Below are positions 8,547-14,324 of a stretch of DNA of 39,770 bases, piece by piece. The notes under the pieces are model-generated. The model did no database searches. It saw only the letters and a list, made by a program, of their open reading frames with translations, and was not told the origin of the DNA. Position 1 is the stretch's first letter. Every line of letters begins with the position of its first letter. This stretch comes from Candidatus Uhrbacteria bacterium CG22_combo_CG10-13_8_21_14_all_47_17 (GTDB lineage: Bacteria; Patescibacteriota; Patescibacteriia; 2-12-FULL-60-25). The position numbers and the translations under genes are program-made. The stretch is from positions 28,047 through 67,816 of the forward strand of contig PCSZ01000076.1 in assembly GCA_002786495.1 (NCBI GenBank), in the 5' to 3' direction.

Positions 8547-8981
8547 TTAGGAGTTCTGAAGTTGATTTTTCAATTCGCGCAGGATGGAAAGTAATTGCTT
8601 TTTATCCTTTGATCCAAGTCCGTCAATCACACTCTCAAAGGTGCGCGCCTTTCGGTTTCGCAATTTGCGAAAACTCGTACACCCATGTGGCGTCAGCCGA
8701 AGATACACCATGCGCCGATCGTCTCCTTGCATCTCGCGCAAAATCCATCCGGAAGAAACCAAGCGACGTACAAGCGCAGTCACGGACGCTTTTGCAATAC
8801 CGATTTCTTCGCTCAGCTCGCCCATGCTGACCCGTTTATAATCATAGACAATGCCGATCGCGTGAAACTGAAGCAAGGTAATATCATTCAAATCGCAATG
8901 AATAGCGGCGTGAGAACGACGCATTCCGCGATGAATATCGCCAATCAATTTCATGATTTCCTTATTGGATGATTGAGGCAT
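8547..8981 (-). CDS. MarR-family transcriptional regulator of the adjacent efflux pump
   Basis: A 144-residue winged-helix repressor. The DNA-binding part, MGELSEEIGIAKASVTALVRRL, forms the helix-turn-helix at about residues 53-74. GDDRRMVYLRLTPHG is the wing with the conserved D-x-R-x-x-x-L-x-L-T pattern. Both ends are helical, as needed for the MarR dimer. An in-frame ATG lies five codons further upstream; I prefer the ATG at 8981 because the residues before it (MCLTI) are not family-like. The first gene of a two-gene operon with the MFS pump. An inverted repeat over its promoter suggests autoregulation that a bound drug or phenolic ligand would relieve. Confidence 0.9.
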   Translation of the reverse strand: MPQSSNKEIMKLIGDIHRGMRRSHAAIHCDLNDITLLQFHAIGIVYDYKRVSMGELSEEIGIAKASVTALVRRLVSSGWILREMQGDDRRMVYLRLTPHGCTSFRKLRNRKARTFESVIDGLGSKDKKQLLSILRELKNQLQNS

Positions 8982-8983
8982 AA

Positions 8984-9018
8984 TAGTTAAACACATGAAC
9001 AGTTTAAGGAGCTAACTA
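8984..9018. promoter_or_regulatory. candidate MarR operator
   Basis: TAGTTA (8984-8989) and TAACTA (9013-9018) form an inverted repeat, with a second imperfect pair, GTTAAAC and GTTTAAG, nested inside. It overlaps the -10 box and expected start site of the marR-MFS promoter, which is where a MarR repressor would act. Arms are short and the spacing is long, so this is a candidate only. Confidence 0.5.
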
Positions 9019-9045
9019 TATAGAAGAATTGGACGTTTCTGTCAA
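9017..9045 (-). promoter_or_regulatory. strong promoter of the marR-MFS operon
   Basis: Minus strand: perfect -35 TTGACA (9040-9045), 17-base spacer, -10 TATATA (9017-9022). Transcription would start near 9010 and give a leader of about 30 bases. Confidence 0.8.
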
Positions 9046-9070
9046 GAAAAAGGCATTTTCACCCATAACA

Positions 9071-9100
9071 AAAACTCCCACCGATCGGTGGGAGTTTTTT
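9071..9100. terminator. bidirectional terminator after rpoD
   Basis: A perfect 28-base palindrome (9071-9098) with ACTCCCACCG / CGGTGGGAGT arms, T-rich on either strand. It lies eight bases beyond the rpoD stop and separates that operon from marR. Confidence 0.85.
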
Positions 9101-9106
9101 ATTCTT

Positions 9107-10408
9107 TTAGTAATCCGCGAGCTTCTTAATCATTGGATGCTGCTGAATTTTCTCCAGCGACTTCGCCTCGATTTGACGAATACGCTCACGTGTAACATCA
9201 AATTCTTTTCCAACTTCTTCAAGTGTATGCGATACACCGTCTACAAGTCCAAAACGCATTTCAAGAATCTTTTGTTCACGCGGATTCAAATCCTTGATCA
9301 CATCACGGACATAATCGCTCAAAAGTTCGAGCGCCGCCGCACGATCCGGTGTGACATTCTTGATATCTTCGATGAAATCTTCCAGCGTTGAATCATCGTC
9401 GTCATCACCAACGGAGACTTCAAGCGAAACCGTGTCTTGAGAAATCTTGATAATATGACGCACCTTATCTACCGACTGGCCCATTTCTGCGGCGATTTCT
9501 TCCGGAAGCGGTTCGCGACCGAGCTCCTGAATAAGCGAACGCTGGATTTGTTGAAACTTGTTAATCGTTTCAACCATATGAACCGGAATACGAATGGTAC
9601 GGCTTTGATCCGCAAGCGCACGCGTGATAGCTTGGCGAATCCACCACGTTGCATACGTGGAGAATTTGAATCCCTTTCGATATTCGAATTTCTTCACCGC
9701 GCGAAATAATCCAATATTCCCCTCTTGAATCAAATCAAGAAGTGACAAGGATTTTCCCGTAAACTTTTTCGCGATGGAAACCACCAAACGCAAGTTCGCG
9801 GTAATAAGCGCTTTCTCAGCTTCTTTGTCATTCTTTTCTTTTCGTTTTGCGAGCGCGACTTCTTCGTCCGCTGTTAAGAGAGGAATTTTTCCAATCTCGC
9901 GCAAATACATTTGAATAGAGTCCGCCGTTAAATCAAACGGATCGGCTTTTCCACGACGTTCATCCGTACTGTGCAAATCCTGCAAAATTTGGCGGCGTTC
10001 TTTTTGACGTCCCAAAATTCCCTCTTTTTGTTCGATGATGGCAATACCGGCGGCTTCCATGCGGTCTAAAAAGGCCTCATAGACGTCGATATAATCTTCC
10101 ACCTCCGGAAAGGCATATAAAACTTCGTTCTCAGTTAAAAAACTTCGATTTCTGGCTTTCTCATACAGCCGATCGATTTGTTCCACGGTTGGAGGCGGCG
10201 TCTTTTTATACGGCGTCTTTTTTTCCGTGCTCTTTTTTACCACTTGCTTCGGTGCCACGGTTTTTTTATTACGCGTTGTTGTTTTTTTCGTAGTGGAAGC
10301 CACAGGCTTTTTTGTTGTCCGCGTAGCCTTCTTTGTTGTCGAAGTCGTCTTTTTGGCAACAGTCTTCTTCTTCACGGTCGGTTTTTTCTTCGTAGCTTTT
10401 TTTGGCAT
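9107..10408 (-). CDS. rpoD: primary RNA polymerase sigma factor with Lys/Thr-rich N-terminal tail
   Basis: A 433-residue sigma-70 that directs core RNA polymerase to housekeeping promoters. Residues 1 to about 72 are almost only Lys, Thr, Ser, Pro and Ala, an unstructured basic tail like that of histone H1. A region 1.1-like helical segment follows, then region 1.2 ([15 protein letters not shown], near 165). Region 2 has [26 protein letters not shown] and [13 protein letters not shown]. Region 3 follows, and region 4.2 has [20 protein letters not shown]. It is downstream of dnaG by 38 bases, the old macromolecular-synthesis order. Many promoters in this window match its expected TTGACA/TATAAT boxes. 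Confidence 0.97.
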   Translation of the reverse strand: MPKKATKKKPTVKKKTVAKKTTSTTKKATRTTKKPVASTTKKTTTRNKKTVAPKQVVKKSTEKKTPYKKTPPPTVEQIDRLYEKARNRSFLTENEVLYAFPEVEDYIDVYEAFLDRMEAAGIAIIEQKEGILGRQKERRQILQDLHSTDERRGKADPFDLTADSIQMYLREIGKIPLLTADEEVALAKRKEKNDKEAEKALITANLRLVVSIAKKFTGKSLSLLDLIQEGNIGLFRAVKKFEYRKGFKFSTYATWWIRQAITRALADQSRTIRIPVHMVETINKFQQIQRSLIQELGREPLPEEIAAEMGQSVDKVRHIIKISQDTVSLEVSVGDDDDDSTLEDFIEDIKNVTPDRAAALELLSDYVRDVIKDLNPREQKILEMRFGLVDGVSHTLEEVGKEFDVTRERIRQIEAKSLEKIQQHPMIKKLADY

Positions 10409-10446
10409 AGGTGGGCCGCGGTCCGGGTCATGCTCCCAGGACGCAG

Positions 10447-12288
10447 TCAGGTTAAGTCTTCAAAACGTTTAAGAAGCTTGCGGATTTTTTCCTCGTCTCC
10501 GAGGCGCTCCGCTTCTCGCATCTCTTCTTCAATGGACGTACGCAAGCGTTTTGAGTGGCGCGATTTAAGCTGCTCAATTCCTTGCTTTTGTTCAGATTTG
10601 ATTTCTCCAACAGTCATCCCCGCGAATTCACGCTCCGCAATGAACGCGATCGCATCAAAGATCTTCGCCTCCTCCGGTTGGAGATGAACCGGGGGGCGGA
10701 TAGTATGCCCTGCACCGAGGGCTTGATTTGAGAATTCACCCGAATTGTATGCTTTTTTCAAAGTTTCGTAAAGCATTTCCAAATCCTTTGATCGAAAGTC
10801 GCCGCTTTCAAGCCCAAACTCCTCAAAGCTTGGCAAAAAGAGCCCATCCCGAGCAATAATGGAGGCGAGGACCCGGCGCTCCATACGCATATCCGTACTG
10901 AGCTTCGCTTGAAAGGCATTTGCCTCATTCTTCTCTGGAGAACCAGTATCTGGAGAGCCAACCTTCGGTTGCCTATTCACTTTTCGAGCAGCTCCGGGCT
11001 TTTTTGAGGAAACAACGCGATCAAGTGCCTCGCGGATCGCGTGCTCGCCCGTATTTAAATCCGCCGCAAGTTTTTTCACCCAGTGATCGCGTTCAATCGG
11101 ATCCGCGATTCTTAGCACTTCTTCCAGAACATCTTTTGCAATTAATTTCTTATCTTCCGGCTTGCGTGCATTGCGATCACGAAAAGCATTTTTATAAATC
11201 CAATCCATGATGCTCTCCGCGTTCTCAATCGCTTTTTTCCAAATTTCCGGATCTTTGCGAATAACATCATCAGGATCTTTTCCAAGCTCGGGCGGAAGAG
11301 AAATAATTTTAATATTAAAATCCTGTCCACGCGCCAAATCCAAACCGCGCAGCGTCGCCGCTTTCCCCGCATTATCTTGATCAAAAGCGATGGCTAAATT
11401 TTTCGTAAAGCGTTTTAACAATGTAAGCTGCTCTGCTGTAAGCGCTGTTCCGCTTGAAGCGACAACCGGCAAAACTTCAAATTGATGCGATGCAATCACA
11501 TCCATATTTCCCTCAACAATCACAGCGAGATCCGTGCTTCGAATGGCGCCCTTCGCTTTATCAAGCCCATATAAGACAGCGGACTTTCGATAGGCCTGCG
11601 TTTCCGGCGTGTTTACGTATTTTGCTTCCTTGTTTTGATCGTTCAAAATTCTTCCGGTAAATCCAACGATATTGCCATGCACGTCTGCGATCGGAAACAT
11701 GAGGCGATCCCGGAAACGATCGTAGACGCCCGTTCCTTGTTCGCGCTTCCCCACGAGTCCGGCCTGCAACATTTCTTCAGAAGTAATGTTCTTCTTAAGC
11801 AAAGCATTTGCTAATGAATCCCAACTATTGGGAGCATAACCGAGTCCAAACAAATCCGCGGTTAAATCATCCACGCCGCGTTTCTTGAGATACACGCGTG
11901 CCTGTTCCGCTTGCGGAAGCGAAGCGAGCGCGGAACGAAAATAGCGCATCGCCAAATCATTCACTTCATACACGCGTTTTTTATACGAAGCTTTTTGCCC
12001 GTCAAATTTTGGCAAAGTCACGCCAACTTTTTGCGCAAGAAATTCCAATGCTTCCCGAAATTCCATACCCTCCAGCTTTTCAACGAAGGTAAAAACATCC
12101 CCGCCTTCATCACAGCCAAAGCAATGCCAAGTCTGTCGCGTGCGCGAAACATAGAAAGATGGTGTCTTTTCCTGATGAAAAGGACAGAGAGTCTTAAAAG
12201 CGCCGCTCCCGGCCGGTTTGAGCGGTAAATACTCACCAATGAGCTCGGCAATATCGAGCCGAGATTTTATCTCCTCCGGGGCGTCCAT
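10447..12288 (-). CDS. dnaG: DNA primase
   Basis: A 613-residue primase that lays down RNA primers for the replisome. The N-terminal zinc ribbon is [11 protein letters not shown]...[11 protein letters not shown] (residues about 33-60). The Toprim core has [12 protein letters not shown] (catalytic Glu) and [12 protein letters not shown] (metal-binding Asp pair). The C-terminal 150 residues are helical, as in the DnaB-interacting domain. The frame could begin eight codons earlier, but a -10 box sits five bases before the ATG at 12288, so I take that start. rpoD follows in the same operon. The partner helicase dnaB is 25 kb away in this window. Confidence 0.97.
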   Translation of the reverse strand: MDAPEEIKSRLDIAELIGEYLPLKPAGSGAFKTLCPFHQEKTPSFYVSRTRQTWHCFGCDEGGDVFTFVEKLEGMEFREALEFLAQKVGVTLPKFDGQKASYKKRVYEVNDLAMRYFRSALASLPQAEQARVYLKKRGVDDLTADLFGLGYAPNSWDSLANALLKKNITSEEMLQAGLVGKREQGTGVYDRFRDRLMFPIADVHGNIVGFTGRILNDQNKEAKYVNTPETQAYRKSAVLYGLDKAKGAIRSTDLAVIVEGNMDVIASHQFEVLPVVASSGTALTAEQLTLLKRFTKNLAIAFDQDNAGKAATLRGLDLARGQDFNIKIISLPPELGKDPDDVIRKDPEIWKKAIENAESIMDWIYKNAFRDRNARKPEDKKLIAKDVLEEVLRIADPIERDHWVKKLAADLNTGEHAIREALDRVVSSKKPGAARKVNRQPKVGSPDTGSPEKNEANAFQAKLSTDMRMERRVLASIIARDGLFLPSFEEFGLESGDFRSKDLEMLYETLKKAYNSGEFSNQALGAGHTIRPPVHLQPEEAKIFDAIAFIAEREFAGMTVGEIKSEQKQGIEQLKSRHSKRLRTSIEEEMREAERLGDEEKIRKLLKRFEDLT

Positions 12289-12293
12289 GCCCG

Positions 12294-12323
12294 TATCTAA
12301 GCGCAAATGCACGGCTTTGTCAT
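12294..12323 (-). promoter_or_regulatory. promoter of dnaG-rpoD, leaderless
   Basis: Minus strand: -35-like ATGACA (12318-12323), 18-base spacer, -10 TAGATA (12294-12299), then only five bases to the dnaG ATG. This predicts an mRNA with no leader or a very short one. Confidence 0.5.
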
Positions 12324-12387
12324 GTCCGCTCTACGTATACGGCGCAGAGGTTTTCGGGGGAATTCGATAAAGCAATAAAAAAACGTC

Positions 12388-12429
12388 ACAAAATAAAACG
12401 CCCCCGTTTCTATTACTAGAAACGGGGGC
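12388..12429 (-). terminator. intrinsic terminator of the 193-residue orphan gene
   Basis: Perfect 13-base arms (12400-12412 and 12417-12429) around a TTAC loop, GC-rich at the base, followed on the minus strand by GTTTTATTTTG. It works only in the minus direction. Confidence 0.88.
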
Positions 12430-12453
12430 AGAACTATTGTGCCTCTGCGACCG

Positions 12454-13035
12454 TCAGAGCTCGAGCTCCACGAGATCCTGTCCACCGGGATGGCGAAGGT
12501 TGAACCAAGCGTAACCGGTTTTCTCGGTCATGTCGCCTCGGAAGCGCGCATTTGGCAAAGGACCAGGCCGCAAGTCTTTGACGAGACAAGCGAAATCCGC
12601 GTGCCCCAGATTGTCGCGGCAAATCTTGAGCGTCATGGAAACGAGCGAAGTCTGCGGCGCAAGCACCGATTCGTTCACAACGAACAGGGCTGACCACCTG
12701 GCCTCCGTCTCCATCTGGCGCAAATCCTCGATGGAGAGCAGGTCAACGGGAAGAATCGAGGTCCAGCCAACGGGCTCGATGAATGGTACCGTGAATGCCT
12801 CCGTAAAACCCTGATCGAGATCAGCCTCCCGTTCCTCGATGATATCCTGGACGATTTCCATGAGAGGATCCGTGAACCTCCGATCATAGATCATGTCGAT
12901 GAAATTTGACCAACGATTGAAGTTTCCGGCTGCTGCAATGTCAACACCGCGAAAGCATCTTTTCTCCAGTGCCTCACGACACCAACTTGGCAGTACGAGC
13001 TTCGCCGTTAAGGCTCCGAGCTGAAACGTACGCAT
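12454..13035 (-). CDS. orphan protein of 193 residues, function unknown
   Basis: I do not recognise this protein. It is soluble, with an acidic middle (DIIEEREADLDQ near residue 82) and no membrane helix, signal peptide or metal motif. The start at 13035 is preferred because AGGAAAAG lies about ten bases upstream, a fair Shine-Dalgarno site that most housekeeping genes here lack; the frame itself extends 11 codons further. It is monocistronic, with a strong terminator just downstream, and it is clearly richer in G+C than the flanking dnaG. These traits are shared with the orphan gene at 17636-18115. An overlapping frame (12434-12697, minus) lacks start signals and was not chosen. Confidence 0.6.
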   Translation of the reverse strand: MRTFQLGALTAKLVLPSWCREALEKRCFRGVDIAAAGNFNRWSNFIDMIYDRRFTDPLMEIVQDIIEEREADLDQGFTEAFTVPFIEPVGWTSILPVDLLSIEDLRQMETEARWSALFVVNESVLAPQTSLVSMTLKICRDNLGHADFACLVKDLRPGPLPNARFRGDMTEKTGYAWFNLRHPGGQDLVELEL

Positions 13036-13110
13036 GTCTTCTTTTCCTAACAAATACGAACGTTTCAACTCAACACTGTATTGCCGCCTTTGTCAACCGC
13101 CATGTCCATA

Positions 13111-13140
13111 TTGACTTTTTTTCCAATACGATCAAACTAT
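13111..13140 (+). promoter_or_regulatory. possible promoter of the 112-residue membrane protein
   Basis: -35 TTGACT (13111-13116) with a weak -10 at 13135-13140 (AACTAT, spacer 18); TATACC at 13138 is an alternative. A real leader with a Shine-Dalgarno site follows. Confidence 0.35.
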
Positions 13141-13160
13141 ACCAAGCAAAGGAGTTCATA

Positions 13161-13499
13161 ATGGACGATTTTTTCGGAACCGTCTACCTACTATTGCACC
13201 TTCCTATCTTGTACAGCGCATTCATAGCCACTCACTGGGATGAATACGTGGAAGTCCGAGATGCGTATGTGAAAAAAGAAGAACAACGCCCCAAACATGA
13301 GATTTTGCTCAAGTGGGCCGTTATGACGCTCTTCCTGATCGCCTTCGATCTCCTGCTCGTCATACCATCGATCAAGGAGACACTCAGTCTGGACATGGCC
13401 TTAGCGGTAGCCCTACTTCTGCTCAAGTTCATCATCCTTTTTACTCATCTCAGGGCTGATCCTGAGCCTGAGTCTGAACCATTTCAAGACCAGCTTTGA
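13161..13499 (+). CDS. small membrane protein of 112 residues, function unknown
   Basis: The start is fixed by AAAGGAG seven bases before the ATG at 13161, the best ribosome-binding site in this part of the window; the longer open frame upstream is not used. Three hydrophobic helices are seen: about residues 5-24, 50-70 and 76-96. A charged loop (EVRDAYVKKEEQRPKHE) separates the first two, and the C-terminus is an acidic tail (ADPEPESEPFQDQ). I do not recognise the family. It is monocistronic: its own terminator begins 12 bases after the stop. It stands right before the RNA array on the same strand. Confidence 0.75.
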   Translation: MDDFFGTVYLLLHLPILYSAFIATHWDEYVEVRDAYVKKEEQRPKHEILLKWAVMTLFLIAFDLLLVIPSIKETLSLDMALAVALLLLKFIILFTHLRADPEPESEPFQDQL

Positions 13500-13510
13500 A
13501 AAACGCCTTT

Positions 13511-13539
13511 CCCCCGACTCACCATCGGGGGCATTTTTT
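13511..13539 (+). terminator. intrinsic terminator of the 112-residue gene
   Basis: Arms CCCCCGA (13511-13517) and TCGGGGG (13525-13531) around a seven-base loop, followed by CATTTTTT. Confidence 0.85.
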
Positions 13540-13565
13540 AACCAACAGAATACTTGCTAATACCA

Positions 13566-13595
13566 TTGACAAAAAAACCCAGCCCTTGCTATAAA
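13566..13595 (+). promoter_or_regulatory. promoter of RNA unit 1
   Basis: TTGACA (13566-13571), 18-base spacer, TATAAA (13590-13595). The -35 runs into AAAA...CC, as in the other two units. The expected start, near 13602, coincides with the first base of the closing stem of unit 1. Confidence 0.75.
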
Positions 13596-13601
13596 GAAGA
13601 C

Positions 13602-13757
13602 GGCACAGCGCAGGGTTCGTCCTCGCGGAGACCCTTCACCCCCGAGTCTCCGTATCGGACCTCCTCCCTCCTTTCGCTGTGTCATCCTGCCCCTTCGGCA
13701 GCCAGCCGAGTCCAACGCCTATTGGATTTAACTCGCTGTCGGAGGGGCTCTTTTTTT
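13602..13757 (+). ncRNA. candidate structured small RNA, unit 1 of 3
   Basis: This transcript of about 156 bases has no coding frame with a ribosome-binding site. A closing stem pairs 13602-13610 (GGCACAGCG) with 13675-13683 (CGCTGTGTC), nine pairs. Inside lie an AGGGT/ACCCT hairpin (13612-13616 with 13631-13635) and a second branched part with a C-run at 13639-13643. A pyrimidine stretch, ACCTCCTCCCTCC, follows at about 13660 and resembles an anti-Shine-Dalgarno sequence. After that comes the shared 3' module (13690-13747) and a T7 tract, the only perfect terminator tail of the three units. Promoter, fold and tail are read directly; expression and function are inference. Confidence 0.6.
13690..13747 (+). 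repeat. shared 3' structured module, copy 1
   Basis: 58 bases. The outer stem pairs CCCCTTCGGCAG with CTGTCGGAGGGG (12 pairs including G-U). The inner hairpin is TCCAA-six bases-TTGGA, flanked by a CGAG/CTCG stem. Followed by CTCTTTTTTT. Compare the copies at 13963 and 14243. Confidence 0.75.
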
Positions 13758-13789
13758 ACAGAAAAAAATAAAGCATTAAAATTTCCATC

Positions 13790-13818
13790 TTGACAAAAAC
13801 CGTAGATTTTTATACAAA
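13790..13818 (+). promoter_or_regulatory. promoter of RNA unit 2
   Basis: TTGACA (13790-13795), 17-base spacer, TACAAA (13813-13818); TATACA at 13811 with a 15-base spacer is an alternative reading. The bases after the -35 (AAAACC) match those of units 1 and 3. Confidence 0.6.
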
Positions 13819-13906
13819 AAGGTTGGCCATCAAAGAGGAAAGAGGAATAGGTACGACGAAGAACCACCCCCTCAGTTCTTTTGTCCGCCTGTCCTTTCGA
13901 CCTCGA

Positions 13907-13943
13907 TCGTGTAGAAAGCTTCGTGTAGAAAGCATCGTGGAGC
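13907..13943 (+). repeat. 14-base tandem repeat inside RNA unit 2
   Basis: Two exact copies of TCGTGTAGAAAGC separated by one base and a partial third copy TCGTGGAGC, inside a domain closed by a seven-pair stem. Confidence 0.85.
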
Positions 13944-13962
13944 ATTCAACGATCGGCCCCTA

Positions 13963-14020
13963 CCCCTTCGGCAAACCGCCGAGTCCGGCGCCTTCTGGAT
14001 TCGATGGACTGCCGGAGGGG
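13963..14020 (+). repeat. shared 3' structured module, copy 2
   Basis: 58 bases. Outer stem CCCCTTCGGCA with TGCCGGAGGGG; inner hairpin TCCGG-six bases-CTGGA. Relative to copy 1 the inner stem changes on both sides and still pairs, and the G-U at stem position 9 becomes G-C. Followed by TTCTTTAAATCCAA, shared with copy 3. Confidence 0.75.
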
Positions 14021-14056
14021 TTCTTTAAATCCAAATACGTCAGTGAGGATTCCCCC

Positions 14057-14085
14057 TTGACAAAACCCGAAGTTCTCGCTAGAAA
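14057..14085 (+). promoter_or_regulatory. promoter of RNA unit 3
   Basis: Perfect TTGACA (14057-14062), 17-base spacer, TAGAAA (14080-14085). The sequence after the -35 (AAACCC) again matches the other units. Confidence 0.75.
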
Positions 14086-14091
14086 TAGGGC

Positions 14092-14306
14092 AAGACAGAA
14101 GAAGTTCCCGCGATAGAGACGGTTATCAAGCCCCCATCGCCCGACACTTCGTCCCCCCCCCTGAACCAAGGAGGAGCTGGCTTTACAGCGGAGGCGTTTT
14201 CATCCTTTTCACGCCAAAGCAGTTTAGCGCGCTCCTCGCCTACCCCTTCGGCAGCTTGCCGGATCCAACGACTGTTGGGTTCGAGCGCTGTCGAAGGGGT
14301 TCTTTA
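14092..14306 (+). ncRNA. candidate structured small RNA, unit 3 of 3
   Basis: A transcript of about 215 bases. The 5' domain has a GCGAT/ATCGC stem (14110-14114 with 14136-14140) with CCCCC at 14131-14135 next to it, then a run of nine C at 14153-14161. The second domain is closed by GAGGAGC (14171-14177) with GCTCCTC (14231-14237) and holds a GGCGT/ACGCC hairpin (14193-14197 with 14211-14215). The shared 3' module (14243-14299) and a TTCTTTAAAT tail end the unit just before the convergent uvrB stop. The 5' domains of the three units differ in sequence but share the C-run and a branched fold. Confidence 0.55.
14243..14299 (+). repeat. shared 3' structured module, copy 3
   Basis: 57 bases. 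Outer stem CCCCTTCGGCAG with CTGTCGAAGGGG; here stem position 6 is U-A where copies 1 and 2 have U-G. Inner hairpin TCCAA-six bases-TTGGG. Followed by TTCTTTAAATCCAA. Confidence 0.75.
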
Positions 14307-14324
14307 AATCCAATAATTTTTTGA

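Larger units (their letters stand above)
13825..14027 (+). ncRNA. candidate structured small RNA, unit 2 of 3
   Basis: A transcript of about 200 bases. A hairpin with ten pairs and one bulge (13855-13864 with 13875-13885) displays a CACCCCCTCA loop, its C-run at 13867-13871. A second domain is closed by CGATCGT (13904-13910) with ACGATCG (13949-13955). It contains a 14-base tandem repeat, TCGTGTAGAAAGC, twice (13907-13919, 13921-13933) and a shortened third copy (13935-13943). The shared 3' module follows (13963-14020) and then TTCTTTAAAT, a weak terminator tail. Short open frames cross the region but none has a ribosome-binding site. The unit is called on promoter, fold and similarity to its neighbours. 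Confidence 0.55.

Noticed and set aside
12434-12697. A second minus-strand frame of 87 codons overlapping the 193-residue orphan gene
   Set aside because: It runs into the terminator side of the gene, lacks a ribosome-binding site and has an Arg/Ala-rich composition typical of a shadow frame.
13554-14169. Several open frames of 69-108 codons on both strands across the RNA array
   Set aside because: They have no ribosome-binding sites, their sequences are rich in Ser, Arg and Pro with no family-like pattern, and they run through repeated hairpins and promoters.
13690-14299. TTCGA-containing arms in the 3' modules, as in tRNA T-loops
   Set aside because: Only two of three copies have it, there is no acceptor stem with CCA and no anticodon arm, so these are not tRNAs or tRNA fragments.
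13566-14310. Possible CRISPR array
   Set aside because: Three units of unequal length with structured, unlike inner parts and separate promoters do not fit short direct repeats with uniform spacers, and no cas gene is present.
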